DNA of 64,000 nucleotides from Micromussa lordhowensis (taxonomy: Eukaryota; Cnidaria; Anthozoa; Scleractinia; Lobophylliidae). The notes under the pieces are model-generated. The model saw nothing but the letters and a program-made list of their open reading frames with translations, ran no database searches and was not told the origin of the DNA. The stretch's first letter is position 1, and the number at the start of each line of letters is the position of its first letter. The DNA is taken from positions 15,470,030 to 15,534,029 of the forward strand of contig OZ026601.1 in assembly GCA_964020085.1 (NCBI GenBank). The letters are read 5' to 3'. Made by a program: the position numbers and the translations under genes. Of the stretch, positions 1 to 11,106 are shown in pieces.

Positions 1-3000
1 CCTCATCATCCTCTTTGGAATGGATCAGAATGTATGGTTCTTTCCTAAGATCTGAAGAACACACCTGAAAGATAATTTTGTGACAAAATAATGTAAGCAA
101 ACAAGATTGCTTCAAGCTACAATCTTGGTGAAAATAAATGGTAAATGAATTACAGTAAAGACACTTAAAACGTGAACACTTGATATTTTTGTATATTTGT
201 TTGATGACTAAGGAATAAGGGCTCTTCTTATGATGTCTAGTATTACATGTATATTTTGTAAGTGTGAAAACATTAATACTCTTGTAAAAAGGACGAGCCC
301 CCATTCTATAGTCACTAAAAATGTACAAACAAAATAATATCAAGTGTTCATGGTTTGAGTGTCCTCACTGTAAAACCACTTCCTCCTCCCAGCAAACAAG
401 GATAAGAAAATGGCAAATTATTGCCTTTGTGTGACTGCCTTCTTAGTTTCCAGGAAAGAGTTGCTTTTCCATTTTAGTCTGCCCCAGATTGATATTGTTT
501 TTTTTCCCGTTCACCTTGAAGTACAGTTATCACACATAAAAACAAAGAAATTTAAATGGCATCTTTTGAGGTCCAAAGACACCTGAAAAAAATATTAGCC
601 AATAAAGAAGCTCTCAGGAAGATGATCTTTAATCCCTGTTATGGGGTGTTCTAAGGGAAGCTCAATATTCTTGACTTCCTTTTAAAAAAATCTTTACAAA
701 TTATAACTTTAACTGGTTAGAAGTTTTACCTCATCATCCCAAGAGCTGGCAAACAGCATTTCTTTAGACAAATCCTTCTTCTTGTGCTTAGTGGGGAAAA
801 TCTTACTTATGTGCTTCAATAGGACATCATCTATGGAATAATAAGAATGATGTTGGAACAGCATATCTCACTGGCACTGCGGTAACATTTATTGGTTTTA
901 TACTCAAATTCCTAGTCCCAGGGTTTTGGATTATCATAACATTAGCAGGTGTAAGTAATGCATAGCATACGGGGAAAGGGTGCAAACTTCAGTGGAAACT
1001 GAACATTACCATGCTCCTGTTTCAAATCTGTCAAGTCACTTTTCAGGCATGTTTTCAGTTTACCCTATAGTTTATCATGTTCCCTCCACCGTATAATGTG
1101 AAATGTTGCATGCACTTATAAGTACTAAGTAACATACCAGTAATCTCATCTTCTTCAACACTGAAATTTCGAGAAAAATATCCTTTGAGTTTACCATGTT
1201 GAACCCTCCAGTTGGTCAGCATGTCCTTGACCTCCTTAACACTTTCCATCTTCCTTTCTATTGTCAGCATTCTAAGGAGCTCCTTTTCAAGCTGAAAATA
1301 ACAGTGTTAGTTTAGTATAATAATATTCTGCAGTTTTAAACTTTTCCTACATTCATATATGGCAGATTTGTGTTGTCTTATAGAAGAGACAACTGGGATG
1401 TCTCATGAGCATTATCCAATTTCATAACATTCAGTATACCTGATCACCAGCTTTGAGAATGAGATACTTGTTGAGGGTTTCTCGTACCCCTGTTCTTGCA
1501 TCTAGACTTTTAATGAATTTTCTTCGGGCAGCAAACTCAGCAGTCATAAGGCTTTCTATCACAGCAAAGTCCAGGACACTTTTTCCTAGTTCTTCTTGCA
1601 GGCGTTTACTGTGCCTGGCCAGAGAGGCATCGTCATCAACAGCAACTTCTGGTGCTCCTGATTAGATTCAAATCTTGTACTGAGTTTGAATTGTCAACAC
1701 TAGCAGGAATCTAACCTTTGCCCGAAACTCTTAACAGCATTATTTATTATCTGGGGGTCTATTAAAAATGCCATGAACAATGAAAGAACAAGATTATTGC
1801 ACAGGTATCAATGACTGTTTGTAGCACATGAAAGAGGAGGGAAACAATAAAAATAGCTATTTACAGTTACCCTATGCTATTAGCTGGATGTAGCAGAGAC
1901 TTCTTTGCTGTTGTTCTCTTGTACAGTGTTAAAGAGCAGACAACAAATTTAGGCCAGGCAATACTGTAAACCATACATTTAACTCGCATGAAAATTCACA
2001 ATAAAATGCATGTATGTAAAACCATACCTTTCTCAGTATCTAACTTTTGGGTTTTGACAATAAGGCAGTCATTAGCCAGGGACTTCCGTTTTCTCTGATA
2101 ACGCTTATTTTGCATTGAACGTCGAATTTTCTCTGTTAGGAGACCCTGCAAACCAATATGATAGTCTTAAAAACATTGGCCAATTAAGATGGAAGTGAGG
2201 AGATGAGTACCACTGAATTATAGCTTTAATTGAATGAATAGGAAACATAGTTACTGTATTATCTAGTACTTTTTGAGAGAGGCCTGTGGTCCTGATAATC
2301 AGTATAACAGGGGGTATTCACAGTACATAATTTGTAAGTGGCTTTTGCTGATGGTGTTATCAATAATGATGAATAGATTTTTTTCTAAAAAAACAAACCC
2401 AATTCAAGATTACAGTACAAAAGCCTGGCCCTATTTAAGACCAAAATGGCCAAAATCGATACCCTATCAATACCAGCAAATCAGCTGAAAACCATACCCT
2501 TTGGGGCTACACATACTGACAGGTCAGTATGACACAGTTTTCATTATCAACTTCTCTGAGTAGCAGAACTGTAGCATAACACTGGTGAATTAAATCACTT
2601 ACCCATTCCTTGAAGGTTGCACTGGACAGTGGTAGGTCATGACCTTTCACCAAGGAGTGTAGTGGATTGACTTGCTGCAGCCCTGGATACAGGGAACAAT
2701 ATTTCCACGCAATCCATTCAACAGTCTTGCTGGTGGGACAAGTATTTTCACTTTCCAAGTGATCTGTAACCTGCCTGATGAATGCTCTTTGCACATCATC
2801 AGGGATGGATGATGGAGATTTGCATTCTTTCAACAACTTATCTACTTTACTACCAAACTGTCTGGGCAGCTCAAAGCCACTTGGAAGATCCAGTGGCTTG
2901 TAGGATCCTATGTGTGGAAGTTTAACACTTATTTTTTTTGCATCATGACTGCTACTCTTATGACTATCTGAAGACTCATCACAGCTCTTGTCTGGCAATG

Positions 3001-3846
3001 AAACCTCTGAATCGGAGGACCTCAGGTACACTGTATCAGTAGATGAACCTTGGGAGCTACCACTTGATCTACCCGGAGATGTTATAGACCTTGGTGCAAT
3101 TATTTCAAGATCATCTGATTTCCTCTATAAAAAAATTACAAAAAGAGGAATACTTGTTTTTAAGGTTTTACTGAAATTGGACAGTCAGATAGCAGCTAAC
3201 AAGAGTTTTACAAGTATATATGTCCTGTAAAAATGTATATTACAAATATTATTGATTGTGTTTTCACCAAAAGCATTGTAACTAACATGAACTCGTTATT
3301 CCCTCCGATCCCACAAAAAAGTCATGCAAGATTTGCATAAAATTTTCTTCAGGCAATTTGTATACATTGAAAAATTTATTGCTTTAAAATAGCCACAAAG
3401 GTAAGAAAATTGTACAAGAGGAATGCAAACTATAAGCTCATGTTCCCACGCGGCTGGGATGGCCGCTGAAGTGCTGAAAACACCAACTTTTAACAATTTA
3501 AGACATCTTACGAACTTACAATCTCTCGGAGGAAATTCCTAAGGTGCATGCGATCTTCAATACTTAAATCTTCTAGTTCATACTTGATGTCTTCTGGAGA
3601 AAACATCAGTAACGTGGAACCCTTGATCTCCTTTGCTGTGTTAAAGAAATGGCGGGAAAAGAGGTAAGACAGTAACATCGTAAATCAGCACGAACCTAAA
3701 GGCAAAGATGGCTAAAAAGTATGTCACCTTCTATCCTTACCTTCCAATGCATCTGTTAACGTTTTTGACAAGCCAGCTTCACTTAGTGTTTGGGACAATT
3801 GGATTGCTGAAAGATGGATAACATCTGTTCTTCCCAAGCCCGCCAT
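1..3846 (-). CDS. SAM-domain protein, SAMD3-like (partial, runs off the left edge)
   Basis: Eight exons can be chained in frame on the minus strand: 3846-3741, 3635-3520, 3124-2603, 2145-2028, 1657-1440, 1291-1138, 830-730 and 64 to beyond base 1. Every junction is GT-AG and every phase matches, giving at least 465 residues without a stop. The first 74 residues form a sterile alpha motif domain (MAGLGRTDVIHLSAIQLSQT through FSPEDIKYELEDLSIEDRM to FLREI). A Ser-rich linker follows (SSGSSQGSSTD). The rest resembles SAMD3-like proteins, which are multicopy in fish and cnidarians: IPDDVQRAFIRQVTDHLE, a YPGLQQ segment, then a basic LTEKIRRSMQNKRYQRKRK segment and a helical RRKFIKSLDARTGVRETL block. 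Function is not known to me; SAM domains usually mediate protein or RNA binding. The gene is divergent from the transposase-like gene at 3933. It could be a host gene or the second gene of a transposon. The exon model is confident, the role is not. Confidence 0.82.
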
Positions 3847-3932
3847 TTTCACATTTCACTGGAGTCTTTTCAAAACGAGGCTACGGTTCCCAGTTCCCCG
3901 CTGATTGACTATAACTCCAGTCCTTCACGATC
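3847..3932. promoter_or_regulatory. 86-bp bidirectional promoter with a symmetric inverted 8-mer
   Basis: Only 86 bp separate the start codons of the two divergent genes. The 8-mer ACTCCAGT occurs once in each direction: its complement at 3858-3865 for the leftward gene and ACTCCAGT at 3914-3921 for the rightward gene. In both cases exactly 11 nt lie between the motif and the ATG. No TATA box is visible. The leftward ATG lies in an AAAATGGCGGG context, which resembles a YY1 initiator-type site. If the 8-mer is an initiator, both transcripts would have very short leaders (inference). Confidence 0.6.
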
Positions 3933-6882
3933 ATGTTTGGCCACGTGAAAAAAAAACAAAGAAAGTGCTCGTTCTGCCTTTTGGTCTCCGCGTGCGACAT
4001 TTTATTACTGATCAAGATGGAATGGAGGTGTGTATTCAACTTCTGCGTCTTCACTGCGATATCATTGAGAATTCTGTTGAGTCACTTAAATCAAGTGCAT
4101 TCTGACCACGACTTCCACATTGTCTGCGGCCTTGGTGATACACCTGCCTGCTGTAAAATTTTCTATAAATACAACAGCTTTTACAAGCATGTTAGAAGGA
4201 AGCATGATGACATTTACAAAGGCCGTTCAGACCCACCATCAGATGGACAATACCTAATTGTGCCGAATGAACAAGAAAATGAGCCACAGGAAACATGCCA
4301 TTTCAACGGTTGCGAAACTAGTACTGTAACAGCTCCAAATGTGTCAGCCCAGGGGTTGGACTTGGAATCGAATGACATGTCTGCCATGCCCTTACAAGCA
4401 GATATGGAAGCCCAGGATGATAATTCTAGGGAACATGCTGTTTTGTTCATTGAAAGGTAAGTAAAATGTGTAAGCAATTGGCAGGATGTAGGGTCCCTAT
4501 TCAGCCACATTGTCCAGGCTATTGTAAGTGCATAAAGCACAAAATAAGTCTTGGTTATGTTTTAGCACTTGCAGGCTGTCAATTGTTTGGTCCTTTGAGA
4601 AATAATATAGTAATGGATATTGTCTATTTTAGCATGAGGGAACACTACCATTTATCTCAAGCTGCTCTTAATACCATCATGCACTGGACAGCTACAATAT
4701 GTCAGGATAGTGTTAACTTGGCTGGCCAAAGAATCCAAAGGAAATTGGCAAACATAACTCCATCTGTGAATTGTGACATTGGTGACTGTCTGGACCTGGC
4801 TGACTATAATCCATTTCAAGACTGCCACAGTGACTGGCTCAGGAGTGAGTTCATTAACAAACATTTCCATGTTGTGGTAAGTCAAAATGTAAAAGTTACT
4901 GGAATACCAGGTGTTTGCAAATGGTTTAATGAACATGCTTTCTTTTTCTGAATCAGGAACCTGTGCAGAAAATTCTGGGGACAACACTATCAACAAGTAG
5001 AGCGACTTCAAAGAAAAGAAGACTACCATTGTTCAAGAAGCACATATTTTGCTATGTTCCACTCATTAAGAATTTAGCTGCTATTTTGTCCAATGATCAG
5101 TTAGAGGAGGCATTGCTGCATTCCACTTGCAAGCGCACAGATGGAAAATTTGAATTTATACAAGATGGTGTAGTTCTCTCAAACCACCCTCTGTTCATAG
5201 GAGATCCTCACACACTAGAACTGATCTTGTACAGTGACGAGATTGAAATATGTAATGCCGTTGGTACAAGAGTAAAAAAACATAAGATTCTTATGTTCTA
5301 CTACCTTTTGAGTAACTTGCCTAAGAAGTTTCGCAGTGCTATAGATGCAATCAATTTGTACGCTGTTGTGAGATCTGAAGATGTGTCAACCTATGGCTTT
5401 GATGTTATACTACAGCCATTACTTGATGACTTAAAAAAACTCAGTGCAACAACTGGAAATCACATTTGTTTGACAGATGGTAGAACCATTTCTGTTAGGG
5501 CCTCCCTGGTGGCATACGTTGCTGACAATCCTGCAGCACACCAAGCAGTTGGCTTGAAAGAATCAGTGGGAGGGGCATTCAGGAAGTGTAGATTCTGCCA
5601 TGCAGATTTTGAAGCTATGCAGAATGGCTTCAGTGAGGATGATTTTGAATCACGTTCACTTAAAACACACTTACAACAATGTGATAAAATACATAATGCC
5701 CCTCAAGCCCTGAAAGATCATTATAGGACTGCATATGGGATCAACAGAAAAAGTATTCTTTGTGAAGTTCCCTACTTTGACATGTTTCATCAAACTCCAC
5801 CTGATGTTATGCACGTTTTATTGGAAGGCGTTATTCCTCTGACACTGCAAGCTTTAATTAAGCATTATTTAAATAGTAAACAAACCAGTCTCTCAACCAT
5901 CAACAACAATATCAAGAACTTTCTATATGGGTACATGGAAGCCAGTGATAAACCAAATTTTATACGTGACAGCGATTTACATGGTTCTGGTTCCCTTAAC
6001 CAAGATGCAGCAAAATCGTACTTACTTTTACGTATTTTTCCATTTGTTGTTGGGAATGGTGTTGACCATTCTGACAGGCACTGGGAACTCTATAGTTTAT
6101 TAAGTGTTATTACAGAGATTTCCTTCTCATCAGTTTTAAGTCTTGAAACTGTGGCTAAACTAAAGGAAGTTGTCAAGGAATATTTGAAACTGTTCAAGAC
6201 ATTATTCCCTGAGCAGCCATTTACACCTAAACAGCACTACCTGGTTCACTTCCCAAAAGTTATTCTTCTTTTAGGACCACTTCTAAATTTGTGGGCTATG
6301 CGTTTTGAAGCTAAACACCAGTACTTTAAACAATTGAAAAAGCTGATGAACTTCAAGAACATTTGCTTGTCATTAAGCCGTCATCACCAAAAGGTTGCTG
6401 CAATGAATCGGAGCAGAAATTCAATATTCAAAGAGAATGAAAATGGCCCTGCACGACTCCCACAAGGAGAGGAGCTGCTGAGAATCAAGGAAAGGGTTTC
6501 ATCAGCTTTTGTCATTGATATATCAAGCATTATCTCTGTTGAGGCTTTCAAATGGATAAAGATCCATGGAACAAAATATGTCGAGGATGAATGCTATCTG
6601 GCAGTGAAATTTGATGACGAAGACCAACCACAGTTTGGTTTATTAAGTGGTATTTTTGAACTGAATTTACATATGGTTATCTTTGATGTTATACTTTTAG
6701 AGACAATAGGATTTGACAGTAAGTTTCATGCTTTTGAAGTTCGCCCCCAGGCGTCAGGGCTTGTCCCAGTAACACCTGATATGCTTCTCACCCATACACC
6801 TTTACCTTTATATAAGTACAATGAGTCAACCTACATTAAAATTAAAGGTAGCATTTTGGATCTTAGAGAGACTTGTGAATAG
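3933..6882 (+). CDS. zinc-finger tnp2-like transposase (intact, three exons)
   Basis: Exons 3933-4456, 4633-4876 and 4957-6882 join in frame through GTAAGT and GTAAGT donors and TTTTAG and AATCAG acceptors, giving 897 residues with no break. Exon 1 encodes a C2H2-like segment (CGLGDTPACCKIF...HVRRKH, about residues 65-91) and an acidic tail. Exon 3 has a Cys cluster CRFCHADF (about residue 467), the motif DVMHVLLEGVIP (about 539) and MRFEAKHQYFK (about 704). These are the landmarks of a large family, in fish and cnidarians, of uncharacterised proteins that look like plant CACTA/EnSpm tnp2 transposases. I did not map catalytic acids. An intact frame amid decayed repeats suggests recent mobility or domestication. 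The head-to-head SAM gene could be its partner. An upstream non-coding first exon cannot be excluded. Confidence 0.8.
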
Positions 6883-7809
6883 TTGGCAACCTATTGCAGT
6901 GTGTAGGGGTCCAAGTACTGTCCACTGTTTCTGTTAACAAAAATAATAGCAGCCAACAAGTAGTTTTCATTACATTATGGTAACAGTTGGGTTCAAATTT
7001 CAAAGGAAGGTTTAAATTACTTGACATTATCATATTTGACAGAAATTCCAGTTTAAAACAAAATAGTAAATATGTATTATCCCTGCCACTATGCTATTTT
7101 CAAGAAAAAGACATGTTAGCAGGAGGCATAGCTCCACAGTGATTGGTCATTGAACACAGTCAACAATTCTGAGATATTTAAGTTGTCAGTTACAGTTTTC
7201 AAATTGCCTGAAAGAATTTTTGTTTTGATGAAAAATATTTCGATGAAGACTTGTTCCATTTTATTGTTAGAATCTTGCTTTAATTATAAGCAATGGACAT
7301 TTAATATATTAGGAGCCTTTCACTTAAAATGAGGTCGAAGGGTTTACTTTAGTGTTGCTTCATCTTAATTTAGTGATAAAACTCTTCAACAAGGAACTAG
7401 TTATTTGTTTATAGTTCCCCCCTATTTTAAGAAGTGTGAACTCTACATCTAATGAGGCCTTTACTAAAGAAAGAGATAATGCACTTTGTTAAAGGTTTTC
7501 GTTCCTCTGAAGTTAGTAATAAAACACTCAAATGAGAAAATACTTCTTTTTTAAGAGAGCTTGTCCTATTTTAAGACTGGCGATGTTTTATCTAAGAAGT
7601 TGAGACTAGTTTTAAGATAAGTGCACTTATATTAGTTCAAAACATACTTTTTCCAGTGCAAAATCCCATTAAATGTGAGCAATTCTCTTGGTTAAGGATT
7701 TTACTTTTTGCAGTGCTTCTGCGAAAGAAAAATTCGATTTGGAAAAAATGCAATCTTTTTAAGAAGTTTTAAAATCGTTCAAATTTGCCGCCATTTTGGT
7801 CGACCATTC
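6883..7809. other. gene-free stretch downstream of the tnp2-like gene
   Basis: AT-rich, with stops in all frames and no recognised repeat. An AATAAA at 7518-7523 could be the polyadenylation signal of the gene ending at 6882, but it lies about 640 bp beyond the stop and is weak evidence alone. Confidence 0.4.
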
Positions 7810-8002
7810 GTGACGTAGATTAAGGAACACGTGACTTCAGGCTCTACTCATCTCACTTGTTTTATCTCTGTAAATGTAAGTTAGTGGCTCATACAAAATG
7901 AGCCCGGGCCCCCACCTTATTTTGGGTAAAAAAAAAATTTGCAGAGGTAGAACAAGTGAGATAAGTCAAGCCTGAACTCACGCGTTCCTGAATCTACGTC
8001 AC
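7810..8002. mobile_element. fold-back MITE, 193 bp
   Basis: The two ends are imperfect inverted copies of about 60 bp. The left begins GTGACGTAGATTAAGGAACA and the right ends in the complement, ...TGAATCTACGTCAC. A short AT and poly-A loop lies between. It has no coding capacity. I could not fix a target duplication. Confidence 0.6.
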
Positions 8003-8525
8003 AATTCTGAGCATGTCGATGCTGTGATCAGCGGCACGGGTCGACCGCAGAAGTTCATTGCATGAAACAAAGAATCAGATGGGAAAATAAAAATTTTGAT
8101 GACACGGGCACTTTAAAGGGAGGATTTCACGGCTCGGCGCATGTCTGTATTAGGGACCTTGAGCAAACTACGACGGCAACGAGAACGCCACAAAACAAAA
8201 GGTTTAATGAGCAGAACAATAGCTTTGCACGTGCGTTATAATTGAAGGGTTCGGTGGAAAAAGGGCGTTAGGATTTTTACTCAAAAGTGAACTTTGTCAA
8301 AAACGCTCCAAATTTCGCATGCAGTTTTGTTTAGGTGCGTTAAACAATGTTCTGTATGTGTTTTCCTTGAAATTTGCTTCCTTTTTGAGATATTACGTAT
8401 GCAAAAAAACACATTTTTCCAAGGGAATCCTCTGGGGACCTTTTCTTGAATGAAAAACAAAAGAAACCTTTTGTTTCGCTAAGCGATGAACTCACTATAA
8501 TACCTAAATCTCTTACATCTGCTTT

Positions 8526-8612
8526 GTTAGCGCAATGGATAAGGGGCTAAAGAGCCCAGACTCGTACTTGTTTTGCCGTGACACGGGTCGAGGGTTCGAT
8601 ACGAGGTCGGAC
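8526..8612 (+). tRNA. tRNA-like remnant (SINE head or tRNA pseudogene)
   Basis: An A-box-like TAGCGCAATGGATAA and a B-box-like GAGGGTTCGATACG are spaced as in a tRNA with a long variable region, and an oligo-T run follows at about 8620. The acceptor arms do not pair, so it is not a working tRNA. It is probably a tRNA-derived SINE fragment inside the surrounding element. Confidence 0.35.
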
Positions 8613-9522
8613 AATCTTTTTTTTCGTTCTGTTCCTTTACTTCTATCAAAAATCAAGATATCTATTTAAAGAAATTGTGTATGGAGTTTAACCCGTAAGA
8701 GAGAAATTTTATACAGGTTATTGTGACGTAAACACAACACGTGAGTTTCGATCGAGCGTCAAAGCAAATCCCACTCAGAGCTGAAAAGAGATGCCATGCA
8801 TTACAGCTCTTTCGACTAATATCTTAAGCATTGTTTTTAAGTACCTTGTAGCCTGCCTGGTGGTTGAAAGGCATCATAAAGCCTTGATAACCCGTAAGTC
8901 ACCAACACGTTTTAAAGAAGCAAAATGTGTTCTGTAACTTCCAACGCAACTGATATCGGCGTTTGAAGTCAGGTCGATCCAGGCAGCAAAGTCCAAGAGC
9001 ATTTCTTGCCCAAGAAAAAAACCCTGTCGTGAGTTGTGGCCCATTTGCCAAGCGTTGCTAGTATCAAAGTTTGGAAAGTGAGAACTGCTTTTAGACTTAT
9101 AAAATTTGTCTTGTATCATCCGCCATGTTTACCCGCGCACGAGGTGTAAAGGAACCTTCCCGGCATGCATTGCGATCACGTTCGGCAGGACAAGACAAGA
9201 CAAGACGAGACGATATTTCTTAACTAATTGCAGAGCTTGTTTTTTTCCTTTTTTATTCCAACATAATAATGGCCAACAAGAAGCGATCGATTGAAACATA
9301 GATCTGTGATCCAGGTTACCTTGATTTTATTTCAAATCGGCATGATTTGTAGTGTTTCAAATTTCTGGGATCAGAGGCCATGCAGATGAGACTTGTACGA
9401 CGGTTTCACAAAAGCGTAAATCTGTTTATCTGTCAGCCCTACATTTTTGAGCTTATACGTTGCAAGCAGTTAACATTTTGTTGTTTTCTAAGTGAAAACA
9501 ACATGCTTTCGTTCAAGGTTTA

Positions 9523-9900
9523 ACGTGAAATCAACATTTCAACCTATTTAGGCCTGAAATGGCCGTTTTTGAGCTTACGCGCTGCGTGAAATGACTAGCT
9601 TGCTCGCTTTTAAGTGAAACAAAAGTGCTCGCTGTTATGCCTTAACGTTGAATCAACATTTTAACCTATTTAGGCCTGAAATGGCCGTTTTTGAGCTTAC
9701 GCGCTGCGTGAAATGACTAGCTTGCTCGCTTTTAAGTGAAACAAAAGTGCTCGCTGTTATGCCTTAACGTTGAATCAACATTTTAACCTATTTAGGCCTG
9801 AAATGGCCGTTTTTGAGCTTACGCGCTGCGTAAAATGACTAGCTTGCTCGCTTTTAAGTGAAACAAAAGTGCTCGCTGTCATGCCTTAACGTTAAATCAA
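9523..9900. repeat. three tandem copies of a 122-bp unit
   Basis: The landmark GGCCTGAAATGGCCG starts at 9551, 9673 and 9795, a period of exactly 122 bp. Copies share GAGCTTACGCGCTGCGT, GACTAGCTTGCTCGC and AAAAGTGCTCGCTG with only a few substitutions. Degenerate partial copies lie on both sides. The unit is non-coding. Confidence 0.85.
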
Positions 9901-10539
9901 CATTTTAATGGTTTTGAAAACCTGAATTCAACATTTTTTAAGGTTACACGTTGCGAAAGATCAATATTTTGCTGGATTTTAAGTGAAATTACCGTCTTTG
10001 CGGTCAAGCGCTGACGTGACAACAAATACAGGTTTTTTTGCATACGTAATATCTCGAAAACGAAGCAAATTTCAGGGAAAACACATACAGAACATTGTTT
10101 AACGCACCTAAACAAAACTGCATACGAAATTTGGAGCGTTTTTGACAAAGTTCACTTTTGAGTAAAAATCCTAACGCCCTTTTTCCACCGAACCCTTCAA
10201 TTCTTTGTACATTTCTTAGCCGTCCTCTGTAAAACGACAACGTGAAATGACCAAGTTCTGGGTATTTTGGAGAACGTGAGCAACGGCGGCTTATTTTTCG
10301 TATTTTCTTTTGGAATTGTACGCGGGCATTGCATATTAAGCTTGAGCAAGTTCTGAGACCGATAGAGGTACTGAACAGATCTAGGCATGTGCGTAATTTG
10401 ACGGTAAAATATAAATCCATTTCTTTCTAGGCGTCGTCCTTGGCGTCGCCGTCGTCATTGCTTAAGGTCCCTATTATATATTCGACTGGCACGCTTTTTC
10501 AGTAGAGTGCGATTATGGCTAAATCGGAGAATAGAGAAA

Positions 10540-10770
10540 TATGAACTTCGACATACGATTTTTCCGATTCTGATTCTCTAATGCACACTCTAAACGATTC
10601 TCCGATTCTTCCAATTATACGATTCTTCCGATTATGAGATTATGGCTCTCCAATGCACACTCTAAACGATTCTCCGATTTTCAGATTATACGATTTTTCC
10701 GATTATACGTTTCTTCCAATTATACGTTTCTTCTGAATATACGATTCTTCCGATTATATGATTACACTGT
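10540..10770. repeat. subterminal short repeats of the KDZ-like element
   Basis: Variants of CGATTCTTCCGATTATA and of TCTAATGCACACTCTAAACG recur many times within 230 bp of the left end. The right end holds AAATCGGAGAATAG, AAATCGGAGTACTATT and CCTCCGATTTAG (19387-19432). Arrays of short motifs next to the TIR are typical transposase binding regions. That role is inference. Confidence 0.5.
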
Positions 10771-11106
10771 GCCTTTACTGAACTCGCGCCTTAACAATTA
10801 CTTCATCTTTCCTTTGCATTTTAAGCGTTCCTCCATAAGTTCATTACGGGTTTCAATCACAAACCACATGAATACTTTAAAAGGTATACATTTTCTGCGC
10901 CTTTACTATAATCCCGCACAGTCGTACCGCTGTTAACAATCCTGCAGTGCAGTCCATGTAGCGGGTTACACTCTCCTTTGATTTGCAACCGCCTTGCTCA
11001 CTTTCCAAACCGTCATGTTCAGGGATGTTTCCGACAAATTTATTGTCAATATATCCTGCTGAAATGGGATAGACGTACGCCTCCTTTTCAACGACTTTGT
11101 CAATTA

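Larger units (their letters stand above)
8152..10472. mobile_element. 2.3 kb non-autonomous DNA transposon with TIRs and an ATT duplication
   Basis: The left end reads AGGGACCTTGAGCAA and the right end is its complement with few changes (TTGCTTAAGGTCCCT). The flanking bases are ATT on both sides (8149-8151 and 10473-10475). Inside, about 180 bp at 8238-8416 reappears inverted at 10030-10205 with high similarity. It covers GAAGGGTTCGGTGG, AAAAGTGAACTTTGTCAAAA and the GCATACGTAATATCTCG-like block. No transposase reading frame is present, so it depends on an autonomous relative. It contains a tRNA-like segment and a 122-bp tandem repeat. It ends 27 bp before the next element. Confidence 0.68.

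Noticed and set aside
3905..4105. 66-codon frame overlapping exon 1 of the tnp2-like gene
   Set aside because: The overlapping frame from 3933 carries the zinc-finger residues and the matching splice donor; this one has neither.
4652..5029. 125-codon minus-strand frame
   Set aside because: Antisense of exons 2 and 3 of the tnp2-like gene, with no domain.
8526..8612. Functional tRNA gene
   Set aside because: Boxes A and B are present, but the acceptor stem does not pair and the variable region is too long; kept only as a tRNA-like remnant.
9523..9900. CRISPR-like array
   Set aside because: The 122-bp units are contiguous with no variable spacers, and the genome is eukaryotic.
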